A DNA stretch of 64,000 bases from Puniceibacterium antarcticum (GCF_002760615.1 NZ_AWWI01000126.1:23531-87530); one strand, 5' to 3'. Shown: positions 1 to 10,661, numbered from the stretch's first letter. Made by a program: numbers and translations. The notes: generated by a model from the letters alone, not told the origin.

Positions 1-175
1 TGATCACATGGCCAAACACCACATGCCCGATCTGCCCGCCTTCGACCCCTGCGCGTTCCAGCGCCGCGCGGGCCACAATGGCCCCCAGCGCAATGGGCGG
101 TGTGGCGGCCAGCGCGCCGCCAAAGGTGCCGATGGCGGTGCGCGCGCCGCTCAGGATAACGATATCGTCTGACAT
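1..175 (-). CDS. acetyl-CoA acetyltransferase (thiolase), N-terminal fragment cut by window edge
   Basis: The reverse strand from 175 encodes about 58 residues beginning MSDDIVILSGARTAIG, followed by GTFGGALA. This is the standard N-terminus of a type II biosynthetic thiolase, which condenses two acetyl-CoA into acetoacetyl-CoA (for example in the polyhydroxybutyrate pathway). The catalytic cysteine (about residue 90) and the C-terminal His/Cys lie outside the window. A purine-rich ribosome binding site (AGGAGGAGG) sits just before the ATG, which supports the start. Whether it is degradative or biosynthetic cannot be told from this fragment. Confidence 0.85.
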   Translation of the reverse strand, partial: MSDDIVILSGARTAIGTFGGALAATPPIALGAIVARAALERAGVEGGQIGHVVFGHVI

Positions 176-338
176 GGGGTCCTCCTCCTTGGATCTCGGG
201 CCAACTATGCGCAGCCGCAATCCCCGTGTCAGCCGCGACGTTTCGTCAGAACCACCGCCGCCAGAATCCGGATGCCCTCGCGCAGAGCTGTGCTAGGCTC
301 CCTCCACCTAGCCCCGCAGCACTTCAGAAAGGCGCGTC

Positions 339-647
339 ATGAGTATTTCGCTTCAGGTCCTCTATCCCACCACGAATGGCACCCATTTTGACTATGACTA
401 TTATCTCGAAAGCCACATGCCGATGGTCGCAACCCACATGGGCGCCTACATCTCGCAGACGCTGGTGACCAAGGGGCTGGCGGGCGGGCCGGATACGCCT
501 GCGGCGCATTATGCCATTGCCACGATGGTCTTTGCCGATCAGGTTGCCATGGACGCCGCGATGGAAAATGCCGGTCCCGTCCTCGAGGATATTGTGAATT
601 TCACCGACACCACCCCCCAGATGTTGATTGGCGAGGTCGTGGTCTGA
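339..647 (+). CDS. EthD family protein
   Basis: A 102-residue protein with the layout of the EthD family, small ferredoxin-fold dimeric alpha/beta-barrel proteins. The N-terminal strand (ISLQVLYP), the segment FDYDYYLESHMPMV with the conserved H-M-P, and the C-terminal G-E-V-V-V strand are typical. EthD proteins are found with ether-degrading cytochrome P450s and in many unrelated contexts; the biochemical role is generally unknown. Here it stands alone between a divergent thiolase and kbl-tdh, with no P450 nearby, so no substrate can be proposed. Start ATG is preceded by AGAAAGG. Confidence 0.8.
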   Translation: MSISLQVLYPTTNGTHFDYDYYLESHMPMVATHMGAYISQTLVTKGLAGGPDTPAAHYAIATMVFADQVAMDAAMENAGPVLEDIVNFTDTTPQMLIGEVVV

Positions 648-741
648 CGCGGTCGCGCGGAACGCCGCCACCGGTGTTCCGCGTGTCGCATTCCCGCATC
701 CGGTCCTGTATATGTCGCCGTAACAGAACCCGGAGGCACCG

Positions 742-1926
742 ATGACACAGGCATTCCTGACCCAGATCAAAGACACCCTTGCCGAGATCGAGGCAGACGG
801 CCTGCGCAAGGTCGAACGCCCGCTGACCTCGCCCCAGGGCGCGCATATCACCGTGGGCGGGCGCGGCATGCTCAACCTCTGCGCCAACAACTACCTTGGC
901 CTTGCCGATCACCCCCGGCTGATCGCCGCCGCCAAGGCCGCGATGGACACCCTCGGTTACGGCATGGCCTCGGTTCGCTTTATCTGCGGCACGCAGGATC
1001 TGCACCGCGAGCTGGAACAGAAGCTCGCCGCCTTTCTGGGCAAGGAGGATTCCATCCTCTTTGCCGCCTGTTTCGACGCCAATGCCGCCGTCTTTGAACC
1101 GCTTCTCGGCCCCGAGGATGCGATCATCTCGGACAGCCTCAATCATGCCTCGATCATCGACGGCGTGCGCCTGTGCAAGGCCAAGCGCTATCGCTACGCC
1201 AATGCCGATATGGACGACCTTGAGGCGCAGCTGAAGCAGGCCCGCGCCGATGGGGCCCGCCACATCATGATCGCCACCGACGGCGTGTTCAGCATGGATG
1301 GCTTCCTCGCCCCGCTGCCGGACATCACCGCGCTGGCCGCAAAATATGACGCGCTGACCATGGTCGATGACTGCCACGCCACCGGCTTCATGGGCGCCAC
1401 GGGGGCCGGCACACCCGAACATTTCGGCGTTGATGTGGACATCCTGACCGGCACGCTGGGCAAGGCGCTGGGTGGTGCCGTCGGCGGCTATATCGCTGGC
1501 CCCCAGCCGGTGATCGACCTGCTGCGCCAACGCGCGCGTCCCTACCTCTTCTCCAACGCCCTGCCGCCCGCCGTGGTCGCCGCCGGGATCGAGGTGCTCG
1601 ATCTGGTGAAAAACGGCGACACGCTGCGCGCCAACCTTTTCGAGAACGCCCGCTACTGGCGTGCCGGGCTGGAAAAGCTGGGCTTTGATGTCCTCCCGGG
1701 CGAACACCCGATCATCCCCGTGATGACGCACGAGGCGCGTCTGGCGCAGGACATGGCCAACGGGCTGTTTGACGAAGGCGTCTATGTCTCTGGTTTCTTC
1801 TTTCCGGTGGTGCCCAAGGGGCGCGCCCGGATCCGCACGCAGATGAACGCGGCGCTGAGCCGCGACGATCTGGACACCGCGCTGACGGCCTTTGGCACGG
1901 TCGGCAAAGCCCTTGGAGTGATCTGA
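742..1926 (+). CDS. kbl: glycine C-acetyltransferase (2-amino-3-ketobutyrate CoA ligase)
   Basis: A 394-residue PLP enzyme of the alpha-oxoamine synthase family. It splits 2-amino-3-ketobutyrate with CoA to give glycine and acetyl-CoA, the second step of threonine catabolism in the cytosol. Visible signatures are [14 protein letters not shown] near residue 55, the segment [10 protein letters not shown] before the cofactor aspartate region, and [12 protein letters not shown] with the Schiff-base lysine near residue 241. Length equals the usual 395-400. CGGAGG ends 6 bases before the ATG. It is followed after one base by tdh, the enzyme that makes its substrate, so the two form an operon. Confidence 0.96.
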   Translation: MTQAFLTQIKDTLAEIEADGLRKVERPLTSPQGAHITVGGRGMLNLCANNYLGLADHPRLIAAAKAAMDTLGYGMASVRFICGTQDLHRELEQKLAAFLGKEDSILFAACFDANAAVFEPLLGPEDAIISDSLNHASIIDGVRLCKAKRYRYANADMDDLEAQLKQARADGARHIMIATDGVFSMDGFLAPLPDITALAAKYDALTMVDDCHATGFMGATGAGTPEHFGVDVDILTGTLGKALGGAVGGYIAGPQPVIDLLRQRARPYLFSNALPPAVVAAGIEVLDLVKNGDTLRANLFENARYWRAGLEKLGFDVLPGEHPIIPVMTHEARLAQDMANGLFDEGVYVSGFFFPVVPKGRARIRTQMNAALSRDDLDTALTAFGTVGKALGVI

Positions 1927-1927
1927 A

Positions 1928-2965
1928 ATGCACAATGATATGAAGGCACTGGTCAAGGCCGAAGCGGCCGAGGGCCTCTGGATGCAGAGCGCCCCGGTGC
2001 CTGAAATCGGCCCCGATGATGTGCTGATCCGCATCAACAAGACCGGGATCTGCGGCACCGATGTGCATATCTGGAACTGGGATGATTGGGCGCAGCGCAC
2101 CGTGCCCGTGCCGCTGATCACCGGCCATGAATTCGCCGGTGAAATCGTCGAACTGGGCCGCAATGTGGACGGTCTGGAACTGGGCCAGCGTTGCTCGGGC
2201 GAGGGGCATCTGATCGGCAAGAAATCCCGGCAGAGCCGTGCCGGCAAATTCCACCTCGACCCTGCCACACGCGGCATCGGTGTGAACGAACAGGGCGCGT
2301 TTGCGGAATATCTGCGCCTGCCGGCCTTTAACGTCGTGCCGCTGCCCGATGCCATCGATGACGAAATCGGCGCGATCCTCGACCCCCTCGGCAATGCGGT
2401 CCACACCGCGCTCAGCTTTGATCTGGTGGGCGAGGATGTTCTGATCACCGGCGCCGGACCCATCGGCATCATGGCCGCCGCCGTCGCGCGGCACGTGGGC
2501 GCGCGCCATGTGGTCATAACGGATGTGAACCAGTCGCGGCTGGACCTCGCCGCGCAGGTCACCGATGTGACCCCGGTCAATGTCACGACCGAGGATCTGA
2601 ACGACGTGAAAACCCGGCTCAGGATGAAAGAGGGCTTTGATGTCGGGCTTGAAATGTCCGGCAGCCAGCAGGCGCTTGATCAGATGGTCGAGGCGCTGGT
2701 GATGGGGGGCCGCATCGCCCTGCTTGGCATCCCCCCGGGCAAATCCCCCGTGGACTGGAGCCGTATCGTCTTCAAGGCGATCACCCTCAAGGGCGTTTAT
2801 GGCCGCGAGATATTTGAGACGTGGTACAAGATGATCGCCATGCTGGAAAACGGTCTGGACGTGCGCCGCGTCATCACCCACCGCTTTGGTGTCGATGATT
2901 TCGCCGAAGGCTTTGCCGCCATGCGCGCAGGCACCAGCGGCAAGGTGGTGCTGAACTGGCGCTAA
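1928..2965 (+). CDS. tdh: L-threonine 3-dehydrogenase
   Basis: A 345-residue zinc-dependent medium-chain dehydrogenase that oxidises L-threonine to 2-amino-3-ketobutyrate with NAD+. The catalytic-zinc region reads [15 protein letters not shown], followed by GHEFAGE, and the NAD-binding Rossmann motif is [15 protein letters not shown]. The GGAG at 1915-1918, inside the end of kbl, gives 9-base spacing to this ATG. An in-frame ATG at 1940 would give 341 residues, exactly the length of the E. coli enzyme, so the true start could be there. It directly follows kbl with no promoter room between them. Confidence 0.96.
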   Translation: MHNDMKALVKAEAAEGLWMQSAPVPEIGPDDVLIRINKTGICGTDVHIWNWDDWAQRTVPVPLITGHEFAGEIVELGRNVDGLELGQRCSGEGHLIGKKSRQSRAGKFHLDPATRGIGVNEQGAFAEYLRLPAFNVVPLPDAIDDEIGAILDPLGNAVHTALSFDLVGEDVLITGAGPIGIMAAAVARHVGARHVVITDVNQSRLDLAAQVTDVTPVNVTTEDLNDVKTRLRMKEGFDVGLEMSGSQQALDQMVEALVMGGRIALLGIPPGKSPVDWSRIVFKAITLKGVYGREIFETWYKMIAMLENGLDVRRVITHRFGVDDFAEGFAAMRAGTSGKVVLNWR

Positions 2966-3058
2966 GGCCTGTCGCTTTCCTGTACCGTCATCCGCCAGCT
3001 CAAGGCATCTGAAAATGCGCTCGGGCCGGCGGATAACTGGGCGGCTCTGACCAGATCG

Positions 3059-3268
3059 CTAAACCCGGCGGTCCACCCGAATGGGCCGCTTGGGGTCTGG
3101 TGCAACAGGCACCGGCGGCGCGAATTGCTTTTTCATCCGCATCATCAGCGTCTTGCCCAGACGCGGCAGCACGCGGCGAAGGATGATCCTGCCGCGTCGC
3201 TGCAACGCCACCACAAAGGGCATCATGCTGTCGGGCAGGGGGAGAAGGGGTGTGTTCTGGTGTGTCAT
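3059..3268 (-). CDS. small conserved-looking basic protein, unknown function
   Basis: A 69-residue reading frame in the 354-base gap between tdh and the MscS gene, on the same strand as mscS. It is rich in Arg, Lys, Met and Pro, with a central amphipathic stretch (RRGRIILRRVLPRLGK) and a Pro-rich tail ending RPIRVDRRV. Third codon positions are mostly G or C, as in the neighbouring genes, which favours real coding. There is no clear ribosome binding site, and an overlapping frame exists on the other strand. I do not recognise a family. It could be a small nucleic-acid or membrane-surface binding protein, but that is only suggested by charge. Confidence 0.4.
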   Translation of the reverse strand: MTHQNTPLLPLPDSMMPFVVALQRRGRIILRRVLPRLGKTLMMRMKKQFAPPVPVAPDPKRPIRVDRRV

Positions 3269-3319
3269 GACGACATGATTAACCGCGATTCCCTTTCCAT
3301 CCGATGAAAGCTCACAGCC

Positions 3320-4681
3320 TCAGTCCGGTAAATCGGTCCGCTCTGCCGATTTCATGGTCCTCAGGCTGGACCCCTCCAGCATCTTCACCTCGCGCTGCGG
3401 AAAGGGGATGGAAATGCCGTTTTCCTGAAACGCATCCCACAGCGCCAGATAGACATCGCCGCGAATGTTGGTCAGCCCGCCGGTCGGATCGCTGATCCAG
3501 AACCGCAGGATATAATCGAGCGAGGAATCGCCGAACCCCACAATATGACAGACCGGGGGCTTAAAATTCAGCACCCGCGTCACCCCGACAGCGGCATCGA
3601 TGGCGATGCGGCGCACCTTGTGCGGATCATTCTGATAGGCGGTGCCGAAAAAGATATCCAGCCGCACAAAGTCGTTGGAATGCGACCAGTTCACCACCTG
3701 CCCGGTGATCAGATCCTCGTTCGGGATCAGGTATTCCTTGCCGTCGCGCGTGACGACCGACACATAGCGCGCGCCCAGTGACTGGATCCAGCCGAACGTC
3801 TCGCCCAGGGAAATCACATCCCCCGGCTTGATGGATTTATCCAGCAGGATGATGATTCCGGACACAAGGTTCGACACCACCTTCTGCAGGCCGAACCCAA
3901 GCCCCACGCCGATCGCGCCCGACAAAACCGCAAGCCCGGTCAGATCCACCCCGACCAGCTTCAGCCCGAAAAAGAACGCCGTGCCATACAGCACGACCTG
4001 CAGGAACTTGATCGCCAAGACCTGCATCGACGGCGAAATTTCGTCGTTGCGCCGGATGCGGGCCGAACTTGTGGTCGCCAGAAACCGCGCGACAAAGATC
4101 AGCAATCCCAGTGTCACCATCGCCTGCAGCAGCAGCCACAGCGACAGGCGCGTGCTGCCCACCGTCATGGCGAAATTGTCCAGCACGTTGCGGGCCTCGG
4201 ATGTCAGCCCCAGAATCGACAGCGTGACCCAGGCCCAGGCGCCATAGCGCACCAGCGCACGCACAAAGCCGTTGATGATCAGCCGGGTGGCAAAGGCGAT
4301 GAACAGCCAGGCACTGGCCAGTTGCGCAATGACTTCAAGCAGATAGGACCGCGACGGCCAGGTCACATCCTGCATCACCGCAACAACTGTCCAGATCAGC
4401 AGCACGAACAGGATCGTGCGGAACCGCCGGTGCATGATGACCAGCGCGCGCATCTGCCACTTGGGCCAGCCCTCCAGCCCGCGCATCCAGTCATAGATCC
4501 GCGGCTTCAGCACCCCGGCCAGCACATGCGCCGCGGCAAAGATCGCAAGCGCAATGATCAGCTGATAGGCGTTCCAGGGCCGCATCAGCCCGCTCAGGAA
4601 CAGCAGGCTGCGCTCCAGCAGCCCGACGGCAATTTCCTGCACCTGATCAAGCGGCAGCTGGCTCAGCTCATCAGGGGTCAT
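3320..4681 (-). CDS. mechanosensitive ion channel, MscS family
   Basis: A 453-residue inner-membrane protein with about five or six hydrophobic segments in the N-terminal half, then the MscS pore helix and beta domain. The pore-lining helix reads GAIGVGLGFGLQKVVSNLVS, with the alternating small residues and Gly/Ala packing typical of TM3, followed by IILLDKSIKPGDVISLG and YLIPNEDLIT, the conserved MscS beta-domain strands. It releases solutes on hypo-osmotic shock. It is longer than E. coli MscS (286) because of additional N-terminal membrane segments, like the mid-size MscS relatives. AGGA lies 8 bases before the ATG. It is convergent with tdh and appears monocistronic. Confidence 0.9.
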   Translation of the reverse strand: MTPDELSQLPLDQVQEIAVGLLERSLLFLSGLMRPWNAYQLIIALAIFAAAHVLAGVLKPRIYDWMRGLEGWPKWQMRALVIMHRRFRTILFVLLIWTVVAVMQDVTWPSRSYLLEVIAQLASAWLFIAFATRLIINGFVRALVRYGAWAWVTLSILGLTSEARNVLDNFAMTVGSTRLSLWLLLQAMVTLGLLIFVARFLATTSSARIRRNDEISPSMQVLAIKFLQVVLYGTAFFFGLKLVGVDLTGLAVLSGAIGVGLGFGLQKVVSNLVSGIIILLDKSIKPGDVISLGETFGWIQSLGARYVSVVTRDGKEYLIPNEDLITGQVVNWSHSNDFVRLDIFFGTAYQNDPHKVRRIAIDAAVGVTRVLNFKPPVCHIVGFGDSSLDYILRFWISDPTGGLTNIRGDVYLALWDAFQENGISIPFPQREVKMLEGSSLRTMKSAERTDLPD

Positions 4682-4803
4682 GCGGTGTCCTGCAGTTCAT
4701 CGCCTCAGCGTTGCACCAAGACGCAGGCCAAGGCAAGCTTTCAGCAAATCGCCCCCCAACCCCGCACTTGATAGACTCAGGCGAAAGGGATATCTCCGCC
4801 GCC

Positions 4804-4890
4804 ATGACACTGGTGTTCGACCTTGATGACCGCGCGCGCCTGCGCGAACGCTTTTTCGGCGCCACGCACACTGTGCTGGCCCGACTATAA
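4804..4890 (+). CDS. 28-codon ORF upstream of leuC (possible leader peptide or gene remnant)
   Basis: An ATG at 4804 opens a 28-codon frame ending TAA at 4890, 70 bases before leuC. The peptide starts [19 protein letters not shown] and holds five leucines spread out rather than in a run, so it is not a classical leu attenuator peptide. No convincing ribosome binding site precedes it and no clean terminator/antiterminator pair is visible after it. It may be a chance frame, a short regulatory upstream ORF, or the end of a decayed gene. Confidence 0.2.
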   Translation: MTLVFDLDDRARLRERFFGATHTVLARL

Positions 4891-4960
4891 GCCTGCGCGC
4901 CTACGGGTGCCCGCCTGCCTGACCATTCAACACAGCATTTATCCAAAGGGAGTGGACCCA

Positions 4961-6367
4961 ATGTCCCCCAAAACGCTCTATGACAAGATCTGGGATGCCC
5001 ATGTCGCGCACGAAGCCGACGATGGCACCTGCCTGCTCTATATCGACCGCCATCTCGTTCACGAAGTGACCAGCCCTCAGGCCTTTGAAGGCCTGCGCAT
5101 GACCGGCCGCACCGTCCGCGCGCCGGATAAAACCATTGCCGTGCCGGATCACAACGTGCCGACCACGCTCGACCGCGCCTCGGGCATCATCGAGAATGAA
5201 GAAAGCCGCATCCAGCTCGACGCGCTTGACAAGAACGCCAAGGATTTCGGGGTGCATTACTATCCCGTCTCCGACGTGCGTCAGGGCATCGTGCACATCG
5301 TCGGCCCGGAACAGGGCTGGACCCTGCCCGGCATGACCGTGGTCTGCGGTGACAGCCACACCGCCACGCACGGCGCCTTTGGCGCACTTGCCCACGGCAT
5401 CGGCACGTCCGAGGTGGAACACGTCCTTGCCACCCAGACGCTGATCCAGCGCAAGGGCAAGAACATGAAGGTCGAAATCACCGGCAAACTCGCGCCTGGC
5501 GTCACGGCCAAGGACATCACCCTGTCCGTGATCGGCAAGACCGGCACCGCCGGCGGCACCGGCTATGTCATCGAATATTGCGGCGAAGCGATCCGTGATC
5601 TGAGCATGGAAGGCCGCATGACCGTCTGCAACATGGCGATCGAGGGCGGTGCACGCGCCGGCCTGATCGCGCCGGATGAAAAGACCTATGCCTATGTCAT
5701 GGGCCGCCCCCACGCGCCGAAAGCGGCACAGTGGGAGGCCGCGATGGCCTGGTGGAAAACCCTCTATTCCGATGACGATGCCCATTGGGACAAGGTTGTG
5801 ACAATTGCGGGCGAAGACATCGCTCCCGTCGTCACCTGGGGCACCTCGCCCGAGGATGTTCTGCCGATCACCGCAAACGTCCCCGCCGCCGACAGCTTTA
5901 CCGGCGGCAAGGTCGACGCCGCCAAACGCTCGCTCGAATACATGGGCCTGACCGCCGGCATGGCGCTGTCCGATATCAAGATCGACACCGTCTTCATCGG
6001 CTCCTGCACCAATGGCCGGATCGAGGATCTGCGCGCCGCGGCCGCCATCCTCAAGGGCAAAAAGATCAAGGACGGCATGCGCGCCATGGTTGTCCCCGGT
6101 TCGGGCCTTGTCCGTGCGCAGGCCGAGGAAGAAGGCCTTGCGGATATCTTTATCGAGGCAGGCTTTGAATGGCGCATGGCCGGCTGTTCCATGTGTCTGG
6201 CGATGAACCCCGATCAGCTCGCCCCCGGCGAACGCTGCGCGGCGACGTCGAACCGCAACTTCGAGGGCCGTCAGGGCCGTGGTGGCCGCACCCACCTCAT
6301 GTCGCCCGCCATGGCGGCGGCGGCGGCGGTGACCGGCCACCTGACCGATGTGCGCGACATGATGTGA
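4961..6367 (+). CDS. leuC: 3-isopropylmalate dehydratase large subunit
   Basis: A 468-residue aconitase-family subunit that, with LeuD, isomerises 2-isopropylmalate to 3-isopropylmalate in leucine synthesis. The 4Fe-4S cysteines are visible in [11 protein letters not shown] (about residue 348) and in [12 protein letters not shown] near residue 408-411. The N-terminus [15 protein letters not shown] is the standard start, and AAAGGGAGTGG precedes the ATG at 4961. The reading frame stays open upstream to 4823 but those residues do not belong to the family. The length agrees with the usual 466-470. leuD follows after 175 bases. Confidence 0.97.
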   Translation: MSPKTLYDKIWDAHVAHEADDGTCLLYIDRHLVHEVTSPQAFEGLRMTGRTVRAPDKTIAVPDHNVPTTLDRASGIIENEESRIQLDALDKNAKDFGVHYYPVSDVRQGIVHIVGPEQGWTLPGMTVVCGDSHTATHGAFGALAHGIGTSEVEHVLATQTLIQRKGKNMKVEITGKLAPGVTAKDITLSVIGKTGTAGGTGYVIEYCGEAIRDLSMEGRMTVCNMAIEGGARAGLIAPDEKTYAYVMGRPHAPKAAQWEAAMAWWKTLYSDDDAHWDKVVTIAGEDIAPVVTWGTSPEDVLPITANVPAADSFTGGKVDAAKRSLEYMGLTAGMALSDIKIDTVFIGSCTNGRIEDLRAAAAILKGKKIKDGMRAMVVPGSGLVRAQAEEEGLADIFIEAGFEWRMAGCSMCLAMNPDQLAPGERCAATSNRNFEGRQGRGGRTHLMSPAMAAAAAVTGHLTDVRDMM

Positions 6368-6542
6368 CGGGCCGGGCGGGGGTCCTGCGCCCCCGCCCGC
6401 CGCACAGTCCACCGCACAACCGCCCAGAATTGACGTTAACCACAGGGTCCCAGTCGAAGCACGGCAGCAAGATACCAGCCATACGGTTTCCATACGCAAA
6501 CCATACGCTTCCCAGCCCCGCCAAAAGTGTCAGGAGACACCC

Positions 6543-7148
6543 ATGGAAAAGTTCGACAAACTCAGCGGCATCGCCGCCCCGCTCCCGATCATCAACGTCG
6601 ATACCGACATGATCATCCCCAAGCAGTTCCTGAAAACGATCAAGCGTTCGGGCCTTGGCGTGAACCTGTTTGACGAGATGCGTTATGACGACGACCGCAA
6701 CGAAATCCCCGATTTCGTGCTGAACAAACCCCAGTACCGCGACACGCAAATCCTTGTGGCTGGTGACAATTTCGGCTGCGGCTCGTCCCGCGAACACGCT
6801 CCGTGGGCGATCAAGGATTTCGGCATTTCCTGCGTCATCGCGCCCAGCTTTGCCGACATCTTCTACAACAACTGCTTCAAGAACGGCATCCTGCCCATCG
6901 CCCTGCCGCAGGAGCAGATCGACCTTCTGATGAAGGACGCCGAAAAGGGGTCCAACGCCCGGATGGAGATTGATCTTGAGGCGCAGACCATCACCACCTC
7001 CGATGGTGACGTGCTGACATTCGACGTTGATGCGTTCAAAAAGCACTGCCTTATGAATGGCTTGGACGATATCGGCCTGACCATGGAAAAGGCCGCCGCC
7101 ATCGACACCTTCGAGGCCGCCGCCGCCCAGTCCCGCCCCTGGGTCTGA
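6543..7148 (+). CDS. leuD: 3-isopropylmalate dehydratase small subunit
   Basis: A 201-residue swivel-domain subunit that completes the LeuCD isomerase. Family marks are the N-terminal [17 protein letters not shown], the substrate-loop [16 protein letters not shown] near residue 75, and [23 protein letters not shown] precedes the ATG. The 175-base gap after leuC (6368-6542) starts with a GC-rich run CGGGCCGGGCGGGGG that could form a weak hairpin; otherwise nothing stands out there. The small exo/endonuclease-type gene and leuB follow on the same strand. Confidence 0.97.
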   Translation: MEKFDKLSGIAAPLPIINVDTDMIIPKQFLKTIKRSGLGVNLFDEMRYDDDRNEIPDFVLNKPQYRDTQILVAGDNFGCGSSREHAPWAIKDFGISCVIAPSFADIFYNNCFKNGILPIALPQEQIDLLMKDAEKGSNARMEIDLEAQTITTSDGDVLTFDVDAFKKHCLMNGLDDIGLTMEKAAAIDTFEAAAAQSRPWV

Positions 7149-7259
7149 CCCTTTCCCCCGTCGCATCGACGTGATGCGGCGGGGATTAACCCGTTGTTAG
7201 CCAGCATCGGGTGATGATTGCCGGGACAGGGGCCTTTACCCCGCTCCAGAGACGGCAAA

Positions 7260-8279
7260 ATGCGCGCGCACCATCGTATTTTATTTATCGGAGTCCTCAC
7301 CCGCTGCCTCGCCGCGCTGATTTTCCTCGCCTTTTTCCCGGCCACCACCGCCCGCGCCGATACCCTGCGCATTGCCACATGGCATGCCGACCTCAGCCGC
7401 AAGGGCCCCGGCCTGCTCCTGCGCGATATCCTCGCCGAAAAAGACCCCGACATCGCCGCGATCCTTGCGGGCATCACGCGCCTGAACGCCGACTTCCTGT
7501 TGCTCAGCGATTTCGACTACGACCTCGACCTGCAGACGCTCACCGCGCTGCGCGACCGGCTGGCCCGCGATGGCCCCTCTTATCCGCACCTCTTCGCCCT
7601 CCGTCCCAATACCGGAATCGGCACGGGCCTTGATCTTGACGGTGACGGGCGTCTGGGTGGGCCGGGCGATGCGCAGGGGTTCGGCTATTTCAACGGGCAG
7701 GGCGGGCTCGCCATCCTCTCCCGCCTGCCGATCAACGAGGGCGCAGTCACCGATCTCAGCGGCCTGCTCTGGCGTGATCTGCCCGACAGCCGCATGGCCC
7801 CAGGCGACCCCGGTGCCGATATTCAACGCCTCTCAACCTCGGGGCATTGGGATGTTCCCGTGATGCTGAGTCAAGTTAAATCATTGAATATATTAGTATT
7901 TCATGCGACTCCGCCAGTTTTCGACGGCCCCGAAGACCGCAACGGGCGGCGCAACGCGGATGAACTCATGCTGTGGCAGAAATACCTGAACGGCGCCCTG
8001 CCGCAGCCCCCGCCGACGCAGAATTACATCCTCCTCGGCAATGCCAACCTCGACCCCAGACGCGGCGATGGCCTCACCACCGTCATGCAGGCCTTTCTGC
8101 GCGATCCCCGCTTTCAGGACCCCGCCCCGGACACCGACACCGCCCTGTGGCCGGAAACCGGACCCATGCGCGTCAGCTATGCGCTGCCCTCGGCGGATCT
8201 GACCGTGCTTGCGGCGGGGCAGGGGGATCCCGTCGGCGCGCACCGGCCTGTCTGGGTCGATATTACCGTGCCGCCCTGA
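7260..8279 (+). CDS. secreted endonuclease/exonuclease/phosphatase family protein
   Basis: A 339-residue protein starting [11 protein letters not shown], with a signal peptide of about 35 residues (hydrophobic core [11 protein letters not shown], then ARA before the mature DTLRIATWH). The mature part has the endonuclease/exonuclease/phosphatase fold order: RIATWH at the first strand, an acidic metal region with [25 protein letters not shown] and the terminal HRPVWVDI carrying the catalytic His. An in-frame start at 7218 would spoil the signal peptide, so 7260 is preferred. It may be a periplasmic nuclease or phosphatase; substrate unknown. It splits leuD from leuB and may be co-transcribed with them. 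Confidence 0.8.
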   Translation: MRAHHRILFIGVLTRCLAALIFLAFFPATTARADTLRIATWHADLSRKGPGLLLRDILAEKDPDIAAILAGITRLNADFLLLSDFDYDLDLQTLTALRDRLARDGPSYPHLFALRPNTGIGTGLDLDGDGRLGGPGDAQGFGYFNGQGGLAILSRLPINEGAVTDLSGLLWRDLPDSRMAPGDPGADIQRLSTSGHWDVPVMLSQVKSLNILVFHATPPVFDGPEDRNGRRNADELMLWQKYLNGALPQPPPTQNYILLGNANLDPRRGDGLTTVMQAFLRDPRFQDPAPDTDTALWPETGPMRVSYALPSADLTVLAAGQGDPVGAHRPVWVDITVPP

Positions 8280-8376
8280 TCCATCAAACGTCCTGAAAAA
8301 CACGGCATTTCTTGACGATCCGCCGCCACGGCGCTACGCGGTGGGGCATCCGCATGTGACCAAAGGACACCCTGAC

Positions 8377-9486
8377 ATGAGCAACCCCTCGCTTCTTATC
8401 CTGCCCGGTGACGGGATCGGCCCCGAAGTCATGGCCGAAGTGCGCAAGATCATCGACTGGTACGGTGCCAAGCGTGATCTCGCCTTTGACGTGAGCGAGG
8501 ATCTGGTCGGTGGCTGCGCCTATGACAAGCACGGAACGCCCCTGCACGACGACACCATGGCCAAGGCGCAAGAGGTCGATGCCGTCCTGCTCGGCGCCGT
8601 GGGCGGCCCGAAATACGACACCCTCGATTTCTCCGTGAAACCCGAACGCGGGTTGCTGCGCCTGCGCAAGGAAATGGACCTTTATGCCAACCTGCGCCCG
8701 GCCCAATGCTTTGATGCGCTTGCAGATTTCTCTTCGCTGAAAAAGCATGTCGTGGCCGGCCTCGACATCATGATCATCCGCGAACTGACGAGCGGCGTCT
8801 ACTTTGGCGAACCGCGCGGCATCTTCAAGGAAGGCAACGAACGCGTCGGCATCAACACCCAGCGCTATACCGAATCCGAGATCGAGCGTGTCGCGCGCTC
8901 GGGTTTCGAGATGGCCCGCAAGCGCGGCAACAAGCTGTGCTCGATGGAAAAGGCCAACGTGATGGAATCCGGCGTGCTCTGGCGCGAAGTGGTCCAGCGC
9001 ATCGGCGATACCGAATATCCCGATGTGGAACTGTCGCACATGTACGCCGATGCCGGCGCCATGCAGCTCACCCGCTGGCCCAAGCAGTTCGATGTCATCG
9101 TCACCGACAACCTGTTCGGCGACCTGCTGTCCGACCTTGCCGCCATGCTCACAGGCTCGCTTGGCATGCTGCCTTCGGCCTCGCTTGGGGCTCCTATGGC
9201 AAACGGTCGTCCCAAGGCGCTCTACGAGCCCGTACACGGCTCTGCGCCTGACATCGCGGGTCAGGGCAAGGCGAACCCCATCGCCTGCATCCTCAGCTTT
9301 GCCATGGCGCTGCGCTACTCCTTTGACAAAGGTGACGAGGCGACCCGCCTTGAAAAAGCTGTGGAAAAGGTTCTGGCCGACGGCTACCGCACTGCGGATC
9401 TGCTGGGCGAAGAGGGCCGCAGCCCGGTCTCGACCTCACAAATGGGCGATGCGGTGATTGCGGCGCTGGACGCCAGCCTGACCTGA
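8377..9486 (+). CDS. leuB: 3-isopropylmalate dehydrogenase
   Basis: A 369-residue beta-decarboxylating dehydrogenase that oxidises 3-isopropylmalate with NAD+ in leucine synthesis. Signatures include [16 protein letters not shown] at the N-terminus, the substrate loop [14 protein letters not shown], the metal-site region [19 protein letters not shown], and [18 protein letters not shown] for the adenine pocket. The frame is open upstream to 8209, overlapping the preceding gene, but ATG 8377 matches the family start and has AAAGGACA before it. A strong terminator follows 28 bases after the stop, closing the leu cluster. Confidence 0.97.
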   Translation: MSNPSLLILPGDGIGPEVMAEVRKIIDWYGAKRDLAFDVSEDLVGGCAYDKHGTPLHDDTMAKAQEVDAVLLGAVGGPKYDTLDFSVKPERGLLRLRKEMDLYANLRPAQCFDALADFSSLKKHVVAGLDIMIIRELTSGVYFGEPRGIFKEGNERVGINTQRYTESEIERVARSGFEMARKRGNKLCSMEKANVMESGVLWREVVQRIGDTEYPDVELSHMYADAGAMQLTRWPKQFDVIVTDNLFGDLLSDLAAMLTGSLGMLPSASLGAPMANGRPKALYEPVHGSAPDIAGQGKANPIACILSFAMALRYSFDKGDEATRLEKAVEKVLADGYRTADLLGEEGRSPVSTSQMGDAVIAALDASLT

Positions 9487-9514
9487 TCCACAACGCCCCC
9501 TACACTGACACTTC

Positions 9515-9539
9515 AAAGCCCCCGCAAGGGGGCTTTTTT
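9515..9539 (+). terminator. intrinsic terminator after leuB
   Basis: A perfect stem of AAAGCCCCC with a GCAA loop and GGGGGCTTT, running into six T. It is a textbook Rho-independent terminator for the leuC-leuB transcript. Confidence 0.92.
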
Positions 9540-9650
9540 GTTGCAATCAATTCTTTTGAAAGAAGAGATGCGTTTATTGCCCTTGTTCCCGCCGGACTTG
9601 CGGGGTTAGCAAAGTCCCTGTTGGCGCAAACACGAAAGAGGGAGGCGATG

Positions 9651-10616
9651 ATGAGTCCGAATATAAAGGGCGCGCTCCTGTCGCTTATGTCCTTCGGGAT
9701 TTATGCCACCCATGATGTGATCGTCAAAACGCTGGGCGCCGCTTACAGCCCGTTTCAGATCGTATTCTTCAGCGTGCTGTTCAGCTTTCCGCTCGCGATG
9801 GTCCTGCTGATCCGCGACACCGAACCGGGCCACCTGCGCCCCATCCATCCCTGGTGGACCGCCCTGCGCACCGTGTCTGCGGTGACCACGGGGGCGTCCG
9901 CCTTTTATGCCTTTTCCAATCTGCCGCTGGCGCAGGTCTATGCGATCCTGTTCGCCGCACCCCTGCTCATCACCATCCTGTCGATCCCTATCCTGGGCGA
10001 ACGGGTGCGTCTGCGCCGCTGGATGGCGGTGATCGTGGGCCTGTGCGGCGTGCTTGTGGTGCTGCGTCCGGGGGCAACCGAACTTGGGGCGGGGCATCTG
10101 GCGGCGCTGGTGGCGGCCTTTTGCTCGGCCCTTGCCTCGATCATCGTGCGCAAGATCGGAAACGAGGAACGCCCCGTCGTGCTGGTGCTCTATCCGATGC
10201 TGACCAACTTTCTGGTGATGGGCGCGCTCACCGCCTTTGTCTATGTGCCCATGCCGCTGGATCATCTGGCGCTGAACGCCACGATGGCGGTGCTTGGCTT
10301 CACCGCGTCGGTCATCATCATCTATGCCTACAAGGCCGCCGAGGCGGTGATTGTCGCCCCGATGCAGTATTCCCAGATCCTGTGGGCGACGGTCTTTGGC
10401 GTCCTGCTGTTTGATGAAATCCCCGATGCGCTGACCCTCGTGGGCGCGGGAATCATCATCGCCAGCGGGGTCTACATCGTCCTGCGCGAAGGGGTGGCGG
10501 ACACCTCGGAAAACACGCCGGTGCTGCAAAACCGCAGCCGGTTCGAAACGGGGATGATCCCGCGCATCAGCCTGCTTTTACGTCTGCGCAAAGACAAGCG
10601 ACCGAATGCGTCATGA
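9651..10616 (+). CDS. DMT-superfamily transporter (EamA domains)
   Basis: A 321-residue inner-membrane protein with about ten hydrophobic helices arranged as two EamA repeats (roughly residues 5-140 and 150-285), the drug/metabolite transporter pattern. Recognisable features are GIYATHDVIVK in helix 1, the ILGERV motif at the end of repeat one and LLFDEIPDALTLVGAGIIIASG in repeat two. A hydrophilic tail of about 40 residues follows. GGAGG at 9641 favours the ATG at 9651 (a second ATG lies at 9648). Substrate cannot be told; relatives export amino acids, purines or S-adenosylmethionine-like compounds. A tRNA follows 45 bases downstream. Confidence 0.88.
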   Translation: MSPNIKGALLSLMSFGIYATHDVIVKTLGAAYSPFQIVFFSVLFSFPLAMVLLIRDTEPGHLRPIHPWWTALRTVSAVTTGASAFYAFSNLPLAQVYAILFAAPLLITILSIPILGERVRLRRWMAVIVGLCGVLVVLRPGATELGAGHLAALVAAFCSALASIIVRKIGNEERPVVLVLYPMLTNFLVMGALTAFVYVPMPLDHLALNATMAVLGFTASVIIIYAYKAAEAVIVAPMQYSQILWATVFGVLLFDEIPDALTLVGAGIIIASGVYIVLREGVADTSENTPVLQNRSRFETGMIPRISLLLRLRKDKRPNAS

Positions 10617-10661
10617 CCCCTTGCCAAAGGGCGCGCGACGGGCTATCCCGCCCGCCACGGT

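Noticed and set aside
601..2586. Reverse-strand open frame of 661 codons opposite kbl-tdh
   Set aside because: Antisense shadow of two well-defined enzymes, no ribosome site, atypical composition.
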